Origin: an uncultured Flavobacteriales bacterium
GTDB lineage: Bacteria > Bacteroidota > Bacteroidia > Palsa-965
DNA length: 54,751 nt
Assembly (NCBI GenBank): GCA_937974275.1
Contig: CALJIF010000134.1
Location: 1-54,751, forward strand
Reading direction: 5' to 3'
The notes under the pieces are model-generated. The model searched no databases, was not told where the DNA came from, and saw only the letters and a program-made list of their open reading frames with translations. Below are positions 17,337 through 27,224 of the stretch, piece by piece (position 1 is the first letter of the stretch; each line of letters starts with the position of its first letter). Both the position numbers and the translations under genes were made by a program.

Positions 17337-17981
17337 TTAGAAAAAGAAAAAGCGTTTCCCGCGAATTTTGTTCAATGCCTCAGTTCGCGATTGCACTTGC
17401 AATTTGAGGTAAATGTTTCTGATGTGCGTGCGCACTGTTTCAACCGACAGATGAACCTGGTCTGCAATTTCTTTATAGCGAAAACCTTGTTCCAACTTAC
17501 CCAGTATCTCACGCTCCCTGGCGGTAAGCTGATCCAGTTCTTCTGAAGGTTGATTGTTACGATACAATGCATCTGCAATCTTTCGTGCAATTGAAGCACT
17601 CATTGGCGAACCTCCCGAATAGATATCACGAATTGCCTCCGTAATTTTATTTGCGGGAGATCCTTTTGTAATGTACCCTGTTGCACCGTTTTTCAAACAC
17701 TCGAATATTTTTTCTTCCTCTGCAAAAACAGTGCATATCAGAAATTGTGTTTGTGGTGCAATTCGTTTACCTATAGGCAAAAAGTCCATTCCCGTCCGGC
17801 CCGGCAATCCAATATCCAACAAAACAACATCAGGAACTAGTTGGGGGAGAGCTGATTCGAATGAGTCTGTATTCCCAAATAACCCCACCATTTCCAATGC
17901 TTCATCCGAATTAACAATGGCGACCAATGATCCGGCAATGGACTCGTCATCCTCTACTATTGCCACCCGAATTTTTTTCAT
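17337..17981 (-). CDS. NarL/FixJ-family response regulator
   Basis: 214 residues. Receiver domain at 1-125 with the acidic pair Asp-11/Asp-12 (VEDDES), phospho-acceptor Asp-56 (VLLDIGLPG), a Thr at the switch position (ICTVF) and the conserved Lys (YITKGSP). LuxR-type HTH at ~150-205 (LTAREREILGKLEQG, VHLSVETVRTHIRNIY). It binds DNA as a transcriptional activator once phosphorylated. The gene begins 52 bases after the histidine kinase, which is the obvious partner. The C-terminus ends in RFFFF, an unusual hydrophobic tail. Confidence 0.95.
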   Translation of the reverse strand: MKKIRVAIVEDDESIAGSLVAIVNSDEALEMVGLFGNTDSFESALPQLVPDVVLLDIGLPGRTGMDFLPIGKRIAPQTQFLICTVFAEEEKIFECLKNGATGYITKGSPANKITEAIRDIYSGGSPMSASIARKIADALYRNNQPSEELDQLTAREREILGKLEQGFRYKEIADQVHLSVETVRTHIRNIYLKLQVQSRTEALNKIRGKRFFFF

Positions 17982-18033
17982 GTTTCAAATGTAGCGTTAC
18001 ATCTTAATTTTCCGGCTCACACTTTCGTAGTAT

Positions 18034-21000
18034 TTATTGCTGTATCACACCGGTCAACTCAATTCTGGTGCCCAAACCTTTTCCGGACTTTATTTCGAAA
18101 GAAAAGTTAATCGCCTCGGCACGTTGTTTCATATTTATAATGCCATTGGAATTTTGTTTGGTATTCGACGATATATCAAATCCGATTCCATCATCCGCAA
18201 TAAGCACGCGTAATGTTCCATCAGGTTTAAATGTAAACTCCACCGAAATTGTATGGGCGCCTGAATACTTGAGTGCATTAGAAATCCCTTCTTTCAAAAT
18301 CAGCAATAAGTTTCGTCGCACCTCCGGATTAACGGAACGCTGATCCGGATTACCATGTAATTGAAATAACAGCTTCGGTTCAGTAACATCCGCCAATTCT
18401 CCAATCCACTCCCGAAAGTAATACAGCATTTTATCTAAACTGTCATTCACAGGATTTACTACCCACACCACTTCTTTCATACTCTGTGACAGCTCACGCG
18501 CCGTTGCTGAAATGAATGAAATCTTTGTTTGCGTTTCGGTATCATCAATTTTGGTGCGTGCAATTAAATCTCCGGATAATGCAATTCTCGTTAGCCCTGC
18601 TCCGATCTCATCGTGAATATCCCTTGAAATGCGCACCCTGATTTTTTCCAGTTCCTGTTGCAGCATTAAATCACGCAGTTCATTACGATGTCGAATCTGC
18701 AACACTGCGCGAACAATTAACACCAGCACTATTGCCGCTGCAACGATTATCACAGTATAAAACCACGGTCGCTTCCAGAAAGGAGGAATAATTGACAGCT
18801 GTATTGCTGGTGAATATTCCTCAAAGCCCGACTCGTAGTCCCGGTATTTCCAACGCAATAAGTACTTTCCCGATGCCAGATTGCTAAATTGTATTTGTCC
18901 GTTAACTACCGGTAAAACTTGCGCCGACGAGGAAATCAGAATAAGGTTGATCGTACTTAGTTCAGAAAAAGCAAAGTCAGTTGACCAAGCCCCAAAGAGA
19001 GGAATTTCTTTGTCAAATGGCAGTTCTACAACTCCGGACAATGGTTGGTATTCACCACTTGACGTTTTGTAAAACAAATTTATTGTCGCCGGCTGAAATT
19101 TCATTTGAAGTCTGTTCACATTGGCGTAGCAAAAGCCACTAATTGTCCCGATATAGATTCTATTATCACTTGTTGCATACAGCGCACCCGAATTGCATTC
19201 GTTAGATGGAAGCCCATGTTCAAAACGTATAATTCTGCTTTGCTCGGTGAGTCGGTTAAAAATTGTCACTCCTTTGCCTGTTGTGAGGATTAGTTCATTC
19301 TGCTGAATCGGAAGTAAGCCATACACAACACGATCGCTTAATCCATTCGCGGTGGTATATTTTCGCAAAATATCCAGCTGTGCATCCAACTTCAACAAAC
19401 CCTGATTAGTTGCCAACCATAACACGTTGTTTTCATCTTCCCAAATAGAATTAACCGTTGTCAGTTTGGGTAAATTATAATCTTGATCAAATTTTCTTGT
19501 CCGTACAATTCTGAATCGTGAGTCGTACCGTCGTATCGAATTATTCGCAAATCCGATTATGATATCCCCGTTTTCAGTTTCAAAGATGGAAGAAACATTC
19601 AGCGGATCAGAACACGCCTCTTCTATACTCGATGTTCCTACGTTATACTCATACAACCGATAGCTGCTGCCAATCAGAATTGACGCGCTTCGAGTGCGAT
19701 ACATCACTTTGAACTGAAGATTATCATACGGCACAGGTATCTTTCTGAACGTGAAATTCTTCAACTCGATAACATACAAATCGTTGTCTGTACCTGCCAA
19801 CACGGTGTTCTCATCCAATCTAATCATGGACAACACGGTGGGTTGCATTTTAGGAGGCGGCGCTAAGGCAACTGTTCGAATCGATTTGTTGTGATAGTCA
19901 ACCAGTTTTAATCCTTGCAAGTAAGTTCCGATAATCATTCGACCGGAATCGAGCTCAAGGAACGAACGAATGAACCATTTGCATGTATCAGTAGCCAGTT
20001 CATCAAAATAATTATCTGCGAAAGGGATTCGTGCCGTAACTACTTTAAATAATCCTGAACCGTTCGTCCCAAACCACACCACACCATAACGATCACAAAC
20101 TATTTGAGTGATGCTTTTTGTTTGATCGCCGAAGCTACTCCCATCTTGGTTTCTACAAATTTTTCTGGAGTGTTTTGTATCCGGCTCATACCTATACACT
20201 CCGTGGTCGTACACGCCTATCCACCACGAACCGTCCGGATGAACCGCTAACGAAGTAAAATGCAACCGCTGCGAATCCATCCCACCCAAAGATATTTCGT
20301 AGGGCCTAATGACGTTCTTTTGATGTTCATAGATATATAGACCACGCTCGGTCATTATCAAATAATCGTTGTTATTCCATGGGGTAATTATTTTAGTAAT
20401 GGTCGAGCGACCAATAATTCCTTTATATGAAATGCGTCGGGCTGAACCATTCAAAATATTTACGAAGTACAGATACTCAGATGTGTCTACAATTGGAACG
20501 ATATCATTTCGCAAATCACCACGCTTATCGTAGTAAATTGATTTAAGAGCATAAGCCTTTTTTGTCGGTAGAGAAATGCGGAACAGGCCTCGACCACCCA
20601 CCAATGCCCAGATCGCGGTATCGCACGCTTTAATCACCTCATGCGATCCTCCATCCGACTCAAACACCTGTAGTCGCTGTAACACCTTATTGCCAAATCG
20701 ATCCAGCTGTGTAAATCCATCTTCGGAGCCCACCCACATCGATTGTCCATCATCTGCCGGAACAATTCCTCGAATTCTACTATTCGTTAATTGTTTGTTT
20801 TGCGGTGAGTCGCTGGCGAAATTGTTGAAGCCGATTCCGTTATATACACTTAGCCCTTCTCCGGTTCCTATCCATAATGCTCCTCCATTATCTCTGTACA
20901 AGCTCGTGACTGTACTTTGCGGTAGTCCTTCGTTTACTGAAAACTGCGTCGCCAACATTTGTGCATATGCTGACGTTGATGAAAACACGAATAACAACAC

Positions 21001-21093
21001 GTATGCCTTAATCGCTTCTGCCCATGAGCTGTCGATTAAAGATTTGACGAAAGAACAAGCGGCTCTTGGACTCATCATATAGGGGCGAGTCAT
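18034..21093 (-). CDS. Propeller-containing sensor histidine kinase (HisKA_3 type)
   Basis: 1019 residues. Signal peptide with core YVLLFVFSSTSAYAQ ending near residue 45. About 700 residues of two-component-regulator propeller repeats follow (GALWIGTGEGLSVYNG, GVVWFGTNGSGLFKV, NVLWLATNQGLLKLD). Next come a short Y_Y_Y-like region, a membrane span at ~773-795, a HisKA_3 dimerisation domain with His-827 in DIHDEIGAG, and a HATPase domain with the N box near KEGISNALKYSG, ADDGIGFD and GKGLGTRIEL. The kinase would sense an extracytoplasmic ligand, often a polysaccharide in related proteins, and phosphorylate the adjacent regulator. It starts divergently from the second TPR-SpoIIE gene. Confidence 0.94.
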   Translation of the reverse strand: MTRPYMMSPRAACSFVKSLIDSSWAEAIKAYVLLFVFSSTSAYAQMLATQFSVNEGLPQSTVTSLYRDNGGALWIGTGEGLSVYNGIGFNNFASDSPQNKQLTNSRIRGIVPADDGQSMWVGSEDGFTQLDRFGNKVLQRLQVFESDGGSHEVIKACDTAIWALVGGRGLFRISLPTKKAYALKSIYYDKRGDLRNDIVPIVDTSEYLYFVNILNGSARRISYKGIIGRSTITKIITPWNNNDYLIMTERGLYIYEHQKNVIRPYEISLGGMDSQRLHFTSLAVHPDGSWWIGVYDHGVYRYEPDTKHSRKICRNQDGSSFGDQTKSITQIVCDRYGVVWFGTNGSGLFKVVTARIPFADNYFDELATDTCKWFIRSFLELDSGRMIIGTYLQGLKLVDYHNKSIRTVALAPPPKMQPTVLSMIRLDENTVLAGTDNDLYVIELKNFTFRKIPVPYDNLQFKVMYRTRSASILIGSSYRLYEYNVGTSSIEEACSDPLNVSSIFETENGDIIIGFANNSIRRYDSRFRIVRTRKFDQDYNLPKLTTVNSIWEDENNVLWLATNQGLLKLDAQLDILRKYTTANGLSDRVVYGLLPIQQNELILTTGKGVTIFNRLTEQSRIIRFEHGLPSNECNSGALYATSDNRIYIGTISGFCYANVNRLQMKFQPATINLFYKTSSGEYQPLSGVVELPFDKEIPLFGAWSTDFAFSELSTINLILISSSAQVLPVVNGQIQFSNLASGKYLLRWKYRDYESGFEEYSPAIQLSIIPPFWKRPWFYTVIIVAAAIVLVLIVRAVLQIRHRNELRDLMLQQELEKIRVRISRDIHDEIGAGLTRIALSGDLIARTKIDDTETQTKISFISATARELSQSMKEVVWVVNPVNDSLDKMLYYFREWIGELADVTEPKLLFQLHGNPDQRSVNPEVRRNLLLILKEGISNALKYSGAHTISVEFTFKPDGTLRVLIADDGIGFDISSNTKQNSNGIINMKQRAEAINFSFEIKSGKGLGTRIELTGVIQQ

Positions 21094-21236
21094 GATTCGG
21101 TATTTGAACTAGTAAGTTTAAATATTATTCTTAATATCTGCTATCATTATTCGAAGACTGCGGAGGTTATTATACCGCCAATATTTAACGCGCACAGTCA
21201 TCCTTTGCCGACGCATTATTTGTATATTTCGGAGCT

Positions 21237-23330
21237 ATGCGAAGCCGTTCGACTTACATTATTGTATGCTGCTTATTGCAGTTGATTTCTACATGGAGTC
21301 GAGGGCAATCCAAAGAAAAAATTGATAGTCTTGAAAAGTTGGCTTTCGTGGAGCAAGTGGATAGTCAGCGTGTTAAATTGTACAACAAGCTTGCAGACGC
21401 ACATCGTTACACGGATCCGAACAAAACGAAAGATTACGCGCGTAAAGCCATACAATTGGGACGCAGCTCGAACTTTCCTAAAGGCGTGGCAGATGGCTAT
21501 AACCTTTTAGCTCAAGGGCACGAACAGCAAGGTTTTTTCCCGCAGGCGTTGAGCTATTATGACTCTTCCCTTGTTATGTGGAAGAAAGCCGGAAGCAAAA
21601 CGGGCGAAGCGAAAATACTGCTCAACATTGCGAATGTTTATCAAAAGACTGCAGATTACGCAACTGCCGCCGATTACTGCCTGCGATCGTTGCAAGTGCA
21701 AGAAGAAATGAACAATGCATTCGGAATGGCAGTTTGCAAACTAACACTCGGCAATATTTTATACGGACAAGGCGAAAGAAAAACCGCACTCGGACATTAT
21801 ATCGGAGCATTGGAGTTGAACCGAAAGTCCGAAAAAAATGAGATGTTCGAAGCATCGGCCCTTGCGAATATCGGGGCCATATTTAACGATCAAGAACTCT
21901 ACGACTCTGCGTTGGTATTCCACCGTCGAGCATATAGCTTGCTGACGAAGATTGGTGCCGATGCTAAAGTTGCGAGCTCATTAAATAACATAGCCTCAAC
22001 ACTCGCTTCTTTGGGTTATCCGGATAGTGCTTTAATCTATGCACGAAAAGCCTATGCACTTAACACGAAACTTAGTCGTCCTGAAGGTTTGGTAACCACT
22101 ATGCGTGGGCTCGGGAATCTTTTCAGCGATATGGGACAACTCGATAGTGCATTATGGTACTACCAAAAAAGCTTGGCGTTAAGTAAACGTGCCGGATTAA
22201 AAGAAGCTGTGCTGTCGGGATACTGGGAACTTGCAGGATTATTTGAAAAGAAGAAAATGGCGGATTCTGCGTTGAAATATTTGCGCTTACATAACGACCT
22301 GAACGATTCCTTACACGGCGAAAGTCAGTTGCTGCAGTTGGAGCAGATGAAACAGAATTACGAGTTTAACAAGCAAGAACAAGCACAGCAATTATTACGG
22401 ACTCAAAGTGAACTGGAAGCAGCCGCATTGCGCAATAAAATCATGTTGCTCATCATTGGAGTTTTGGCGATAAGCTTACTGGCATTTCTTTTGTTCCTGC
22501 GTTTCAAAAACAAGCAAAAACTGGCAGAAGTACTGGAACGCAAAAACGAAGAGATTACTCAACAAAAAGAAGAGATCACCGATAGCATCAATTACGCTAA
22601 ACGCATTCAGGAATCCATCTTGCCGCCACGACACGCCGTTAAGAAACTTCTTCCCGACTCCTTCATATTATATATGCCGAAAGACATTGTCTCCGGAGAT
22701 TTTTATTGGGTGGAAGAACGTGGAACCAAAATTCACTTCGCCGCTGTAGACTGCACAGGTCACGGTGTTCCGGGAGCGTTAATGTCGGTTGTGGGTTTCA
22801 ATATGTTGAATCAGGCGGTGCACGAAGCTGGATTTTCTAAGCCTTCGGATATATTGCAACATTTAGATTATGGCGTGAATAAACTGTTGAGGCAATCAAC
22901 CGAAGAGAATACGGTTAAAGATGGTATGGATCTAGCCTTGTGCTCAATTGATAAGAACAGCGGGAAAGTTGAATATGCGGGCGCGATGAATCCTGTTTAT
23001 GTAGTTAGAAATGGTGCTGTAATTCAATACAAAGCCGACAAATTTCCGATCGGCATTAATGTTGACGGCATTACCGACACGTATACGAATCACGTGGTTG
23101 ACACACAAAAAGGTGATATGCTGTATTTGTTCTCCGATGGTTATACCGATCAGTTCGGAGGCCCCAAAGGGAAAAAGTTTAAACCTCAGCAATTTCGTGA
23201 ACTACTGTGTTCCATCGCGCATTTCCCATGCGACATTCAGGAAATTAAACTTCGTGATGCATTCGAAAACTGGCGCGGAACTTTGGAACAAGTGGACGAT
23301 GTGTGTGTTATCGGCGTCAGAATTCTATAA
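21237..23330 (+). CDS. TPR sensor SpoIIE-family protein phosphatase (paralog 2)
   Basis: 697 residues, the same length and layout as the phosphatase at 4512-6605. Signal peptide at 1-24, TPR repeats at ~55-365 (YNLLAQGHEQQGFFPQALSYY, NNIASTLASLGYPDSALIYA), a coiled coil, a membrane span at ~401-422, the linker segment DSINYAKRIQESILPP, then the phosphatase domain. Its metal-site motifs are GDFYW (~487), VDCTGHGVPG (~503), SDGYTDQFGG and VDDVCVIGVRIL. The two paralogs differ most in the TPR part, which suggests different inputs to a related output. It is monocistronic and divergent from the propeller kinase gene, with a 143-base control region between them. Confidence 0.93.
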   Translation: MRSRSTYIIVCCLLQLISTWSRGQSKEKIDSLEKLAFVEQVDSQRVKLYNKLADAHRYTDPNKTKDYARKAIQLGRSSNFPKGVADGYNLLAQGHEQQGFFPQALSYYDSSLVMWKKAGSKTGEAKILLNIANVYQKTADYATAADYCLRSLQVQEEMNNAFGMAVCKLTLGNILYGQGERKTALGHYIGALELNRKSEKNEMFEASALANIGAIFNDQELYDSALVFHRRAYSLLTKIGADAKVASSLNNIASTLASLGYPDSALIYARKAYALNTKLSRPEGLVTTMRGLGNLFSDMGQLDSALWYYQKSLALSKRAGLKEAVLSGYWELAGLFEKKKMADSALKYLRLHNDLNDSLHGESQLLQLEQMKQNYEFNKQEQAQQLLRTQSELEAAALRNKIMLLIIGVLAISLLAFLLFLRFKNKQKLAEVLERKNEEITQQKEEITDSINYAKRIQESILPPRHAVKKLLPDSFILYMPKDIVSGDFYWVEERGTKIHFAAVDCTGHGVPGALMSVVGFNMLNQAVHEAGFSKPSDILQHLDYGVNKLLRQSTEENTVKDGMDLALCSIDKNSGKVEYAGAMNPVYVVRNGAVIQYKADKFPIGINVDGITDTYTNHVVDTQKGDMLYLFSDGYTDQFGGPKGKKFKPQQFRELLCSIAHFPCDIQEIKLRDAFENWRGTLEQVDDVCVIGVRIL

Positions 23331-23622
23331 GGCACAATTTTTGCGATTTATATTATAACCGTGCTTACGATCGCGTTTCGGGCATTTTCGCTTAAGCCCA
23401 ACAAGCATGGTATACGCACCAACTTTTTTTTAGTTACAACATTTTTTTATCCGGTCGTTTTTGACCTGTTGTAACTGTTTAAATTTCAATTTATTATTCA
23501 TGCATAATATTTTTTTTCACGCTGTTTCGTGAGAAATCCTCCTGTAACCTTGATTTGACGGGCGCGTTGAAGGAGCAGTTCTTTCACGTACTAACAGACA
23601 TTCAAATTAAAAAGGGGGAATT
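23331..23622. other. 292-base gene-free control region ahead of the adhesin-like gene
   Basis: AT-rich stretch with several T-runs and a 9-bp inverted repeat at 23432-23476. No coding frame. An AG-rich sequence AAAGGGGG lies just before ATG 23623, unusual for this phylum, where ribosome-binding sites are weak. A TAACCTTG at one mismatch from the -7 consensus is present near 23544, but I would not call a promoter. Confidence 0.5.
23432..23476. repeat. Inverted repeat upstream of the SprB-like gene
   Basis: AGTTACAAC (23432-23440) and GTTGTAACT (23468-23476) are exact reverse complements separated by 27 bases. It is not followed by a clean T-run, so more likely an operator or mRNA hairpin than a terminator, although it could still be an imperfect terminator for the upstream gene. 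Confidence 0.6.
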
Positions 23623-26600
23623 ATGGAACAGTCTTACACACAACCAAGAATCCGATGGGCTATTTTAATCATTGGCTTTATCATGTCACTGAACGAAGCT
23701 TACGCTTCACATGCCCAAGGCGCCGACCTAACTTACACCTGTATCGGCGGAAATCAATATCAATTGCGGTTATCATTCTACCGCGATTGCTCCGGGGCAG
23801 CTGCGCCCGGTAACGTACAAATCAATATTGCCTCTGCTTCCTGCAACCAAAATTTTGATGTCACCCTTCAACCACTTCCAGGAACAGGAATAGACGTTAC
23901 TCCAATTTGCCCTAGCATGACCACGACCTGCAACAACGGCAACAATCCCGGTGTTCAAGAGTGGATTTATCAGGGTGTCGTTACACTTCCCATGGCCTGC
24001 ACCGACTGGATTTTCAGTTTCGACTTTTGCTGTCGAAATAATGCCATCAACACCATCGTCAACCCGGGCGGACAAAACATCTTCGTCCAATCACACCTTA
24101 ATAACGTTAACGGGCCTTGTAACAACTCTCCAACATTTTCCAATCGTCCAATTCCTTTTGTTTGTGTAGGACAACAATATTGCTTCAACCACGGCGCTAA
24201 CGACATTGACGGCGACTCATTGGTGTACTCACTCGTTGCACCACAAAATAGTCCCAACACCAATGTTACTTATATCGCGCCATACTCCGCAACACAACCC
24301 GTACCATCCAATCCCGCAATGACATTCAATTCGGCTACGGGAGACATTTGCATGACACCTACACAAATCATCGTAACCGTTATGGCTGTGCGTGTAGAAG
24401 AATGGAGGAACGGTGTGCTTATAGGTAGTGTAGTTCGTGACATTCAACTGCGTACCATATTTTGCAACAATAACAACCCTTACCTCACCGGCATTAACAA
24501 CACGAATTCCTACACAGCATCCGTTTGTGCAGGCAATACACTCACCTTTCCTATTTATGGTTTTGATGCAGACGCAGGTCAAAATTTAATTATGACATGG
24601 AACAACTCTATCCCCGGTGCTTCGTTCACCTCAAACGGTGGTAATGCTACATTTTCATGGACACCATCCAGCGCTCAAATCAGCGCTACACCATATTGTT
24701 TCACGGTTACTGTTGCCGATGATGCCTGTCCGTATTCCGGTTCACAGACTTATGCATTTTGTATTACAGTAGGCGGATTTAATTTACAACTATCGTCGAC
24801 ATCGGCTAACTGCGGTGCTTCCAACGGAAGTGCTTCCGTCGTAGCAAGCAATGGTGTTGCCCCTTACACATACTCTTGGGCGCCGAGCGGCGGTAATAAT
24901 GCCAATGCGAATGGACTGTCTGCAGGAATCTATACTGTCACGGTTACTGATGCCACAGGGTGTTCTATTTCCGACACTATCAGCGTTGGGCAAGGCGCTG
25001 CGCCCGGCAACATACAAAGTTCTGTTATTGACATCGCTTGTTTCGGACAGAATACGGGAAGCGCTACTGTCAACGTAAATGGAGGACAACAGCCCTACAC
25101 TTATGCTTGGTCAAATGGCGGCAACACCGCTACCATAAATAACTTAAGCGCCGGCACGTATAGTGTTCTTGTTACTACTGCTAACGGATGCGTTACAACA
25201 GCAACAGTTACCATCACACAGCCCGCCTCTGCGTTGACTACCACAACCACTTCCTCAAACATACTCTGCAATGGAAACAACACCGGATCAGCAACCGTTA
25301 ACGCGCAAGGAGGTACAGCACCATATAGCTATGCTTGGAGCAACAGCAATCAAAACATCAACACACAAAATAATCTTCCGGCAGGCACATACTCCGTAAC
25401 CGTCACTGACAATAACGGTTGTACCTCACAACAAGTATTTACCATAACTGCGCCTCCGGGTATTGCAGGTGTTACATCTTCATCGCCCGCCACTTGTTTC
25501 GGAGGCTCTAACGGATCTGCTCAAGTAATCGTATCAGGCGGTGTTGGTCCGTACAACATTTCTTGGAACAGCACACCTGTTCAAACCGGAAACAATGCCA
25601 TCAATCTATCAGCCGGCACTTATGTGGTTACAATAACGGATGCGAACGGATGTTCCGTGTATCCTGCGGTAACTATTACTCAGCCACCCGCATTAACAGC
25701 TACAACTGCACAAACCAATACGAGTTGCTTCGGAGGAAATAATGGCTCTGCTAATGTTACAGCAGGTGGAGGAACACCTCCTTACAATTATCAATGGAAT
25801 ACAACACCGCAGCAATTCACAGCACAGGCAAATTCATTGACCGCAGGGTCTTACACCGTAACTGTGACCGACGCTAACGGTTGCGCAACCATTGGAACGG
25901 CAACGATTCAACAACCCACACCGGTTCAATTGGCCGTTTCCAATGGCGATACTGTTTGTCCGGGAACACCTGTAGTAATAAGCGCTACTGCAACAGGAGG
26001 AACGGGCAATCACAACTACAATTGGAATCAAAGTTTGGGGAATAACGCTTCCTACACCGTTTATCCAAGCATGCTTACACAGTACATTGTGAGTGCAACG
26101 GATGCTAACGGCTGCAGTTCAGGCACAGATACTATCACCCTTGATGTATTTCAATTCTCACCCGCTAATTTGGTAACAACTGGCAACACCTCCATGTGCT
26201 TCGGAAATTCCGCAACCATTAACAGCGTTGTTACAGGGAATACCGGCATGTTGACATACCAATGGAATACAACGTTAACAGGTCCCGGACCTCATTTGGT
26301 ATCACCAACAACAACTACTCTCTATCAGGTTACGGTGATCAACGAATGCGGTGTGGCTGTTAGCGGAAATATTCAGGTTGTTGTAAATCCATTACCACAA
26401 ACCGCTGTAACACCTGTAAGCGCGAGCGGTTGCGGAAAAGTTGAACTGACACTTACAGATACTCTTGCACAAAATGCCGGAAACTGGTTTTGGGATTTTG
26501 GCGATAACACGACCGCTGTCGGCAATCCGGTCCAACATTCGTACAACGCTACAGGAAACTATCTCATCACTATCACCACAACAAGTGCGGCAGGTTGCAG

Positions 26601-27168
26601 CGCAACATTCACAACCAACGCAGCAATTCTGATTTATGATGTGCCCGCCGCCGCTTTTGAAGTGTCAACAAATACGACCAGCATTCTGGAACCTACTGTT
26701 GCCTTTTCAGATCTGAGCACAAGTAATGTTATTGCCTGGATGTGGGATTTCGGCGATAGCACAACTTCTAATCTCGCATCGCCATCACACACCTACGCGC
26801 AACGTGGCACGTACAATGTACGACTGGTGGTAAGCGCGCCGGGAGGATGCACGGATACCACATTTGATGAAATTATTGTGAATCCCGAATTTACGCTCTA
26901 CGTGCCAAATGCCTTCACGCCCAATGGTGACGGGCTAAACGACAACTTCCTGATTTACGGAGAAGAAATTCAGGAAATGAATATGATGATTTTCGATCGC
27001 TGGGGCAATATGATATTTACCTCAACAAGTGTACAAGAAGGTTGGGATGGACGCGCGAATGGCGGAGCAGATGTCGCACAACAAGATGTATACGTGTACA
27101 AAATTCAAGTGAAAGATCTTGCCGGCAAACAGCACAAACAAACCGGACATGTTTCTCTGATACGATAA
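23623..27168 (+). CDS. Large adhesin-like T9SS type B protein with SprB repeats and PKD domains
   Basis: 1181 residues. N-terminal signal sequence (hydrophobic WAILIIGFIMSL, mature part near ASHAQGADLTYTC). A ~370-residue Cys-containing N-terminal region is followed by five SprB-type repeats of ~70 residues between ~394 and 755, each with CFGGNNGSA, PYxYxW and AGTYxVTVTDANGC. Two Ig-like stretches follow, then two PKD domains with FWDFGDN (~955) and MWDFGDS (~1039). The C-terminal ~90 residues are a gliding-motility-associated CHU_C domain (YVPNAFTPNGDGLNDNF, IFDRWGNMIF), i.e. a type B T9SS signal. It is probably a cell-surface adhesin or gliding-related filament. The start has a strong AG-rich ribosome-binding site. 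Confidence 0.93.
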   Translation: MEQSYTQPRIRWAILIIGFIMSLNEAYASHAQGADLTYTCIGGNQYQLRLSFYRDCSGAAAPGNVQINIASASCNQNFDVTLQPLPGTGIDVTPICPSMTTTCNNGNNPGVQEWIYQGVVTLPMACTDWIFSFDFCCRNNAINTIVNPGGQNIFVQSHLNNVNGPCNNSPTFSNRPIPFVCVGQQYCFNHGANDIDGDSLVYSLVAPQNSPNTNVTYIAPYSATQPVPSNPAMTFNSATGDICMTPTQIIVTVMAVRVEEWRNGVLIGSVVRDIQLRTIFCNNNNPYLTGINNTNSYTASVCAGNTLTFPIYGFDADAGQNLIMTWNNSIPGASFTSNGGNATFSWTPSSAQISATPYCFTVTVADDACPYSGSQTYAFCITVGGFNLQLSSTSANCGASNGSASVVASNGVAPYTYSWAPSGGNNANANGLSAGIYTVTVTDATGCSISDTISVGQGAAPGNIQSSVIDIACFGQNTGSATVNVNGGQQPYTYAWSNGGNTATINNLSAGTYSVLVTTANGCVTTATVTITQPASALTTTTTSSNILCNGNNTGSATVNAQGGTAPYSYAWSNSNQNINTQNNLPAGTYSVTVTDNNGCTSQQVFTITAPPGIAGVTSSSPATCFGGSNGSAQVIVSGGVGPYNISWNSTPVQTGNNAINLSAGTYVVTITDANGCSVYPAVTITQPPALTATTAQTNTSCFGGNNGSANVTAGGGTPPYNYQWNTTPQQFTAQANSLTAGSYTVTVTDANGCATIGTATIQQPTPVQLAVSNGDTVCPGTPVVISATATGGTGNHNYNWNQSLGNNASYTVYPSMLTQYIVSATDANGCSSGTDTITLDVFQFSPANLVTTGNTSMCFGNSATINSVVTGNTGMLTYQWNTTLTGPGPHLVSPTTTTLYQVTVINECGVAVSGNIQVVVNPLPQTAVTPVSASGCGKVELTLTDTLAQNAGNWFWDFGDNTTAVGNPVQHSYNATGNYLITITTTSAAGCSATFTTNAAILIYDVPAAAFEVSTNTTSILEPTVAFSDLSTSNVIAWMWDFGDSTTSNLASPSHTYAQRGTYNVRLVVSAPGGCTDTTFDEIIVNPEFTLYVPNAFTPNGDGLNDNFLIYGEEIQEMNMMIFDRWGNMIFTSTSVQEGWDGRANGGADVAQQDVYVYKIQVKDLAGKQHKQTGHVSLIR

Positions 27169-27186
27169 TTCCCCCGTTCCATGTTA

Positions 27187-27224
27187 GAGGTCGCGGATTA
27201 TAAACATCCGCGACTTCTATTTTA
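27187..27224. terminator. Terminator after the adhesin-like gene
   Basis: 12-bp stem 27187-27198 / 27206-27217 (GAGGTCGCGGAT with one G-T wobble), then TATTTTATAAT. The hairpin's last base is the first base of the stop codon of the convergent propeller gene. Confidence 0.75.

Noticed and set aside
24780..25900. Tandem DNA repeat or CRISPR-like array in the adhesin gene
   Set aside because: The periodicity is at protein level (SprB repeats of ~70 residues). DNA copies are diverged and there are no spacer-repeat units.
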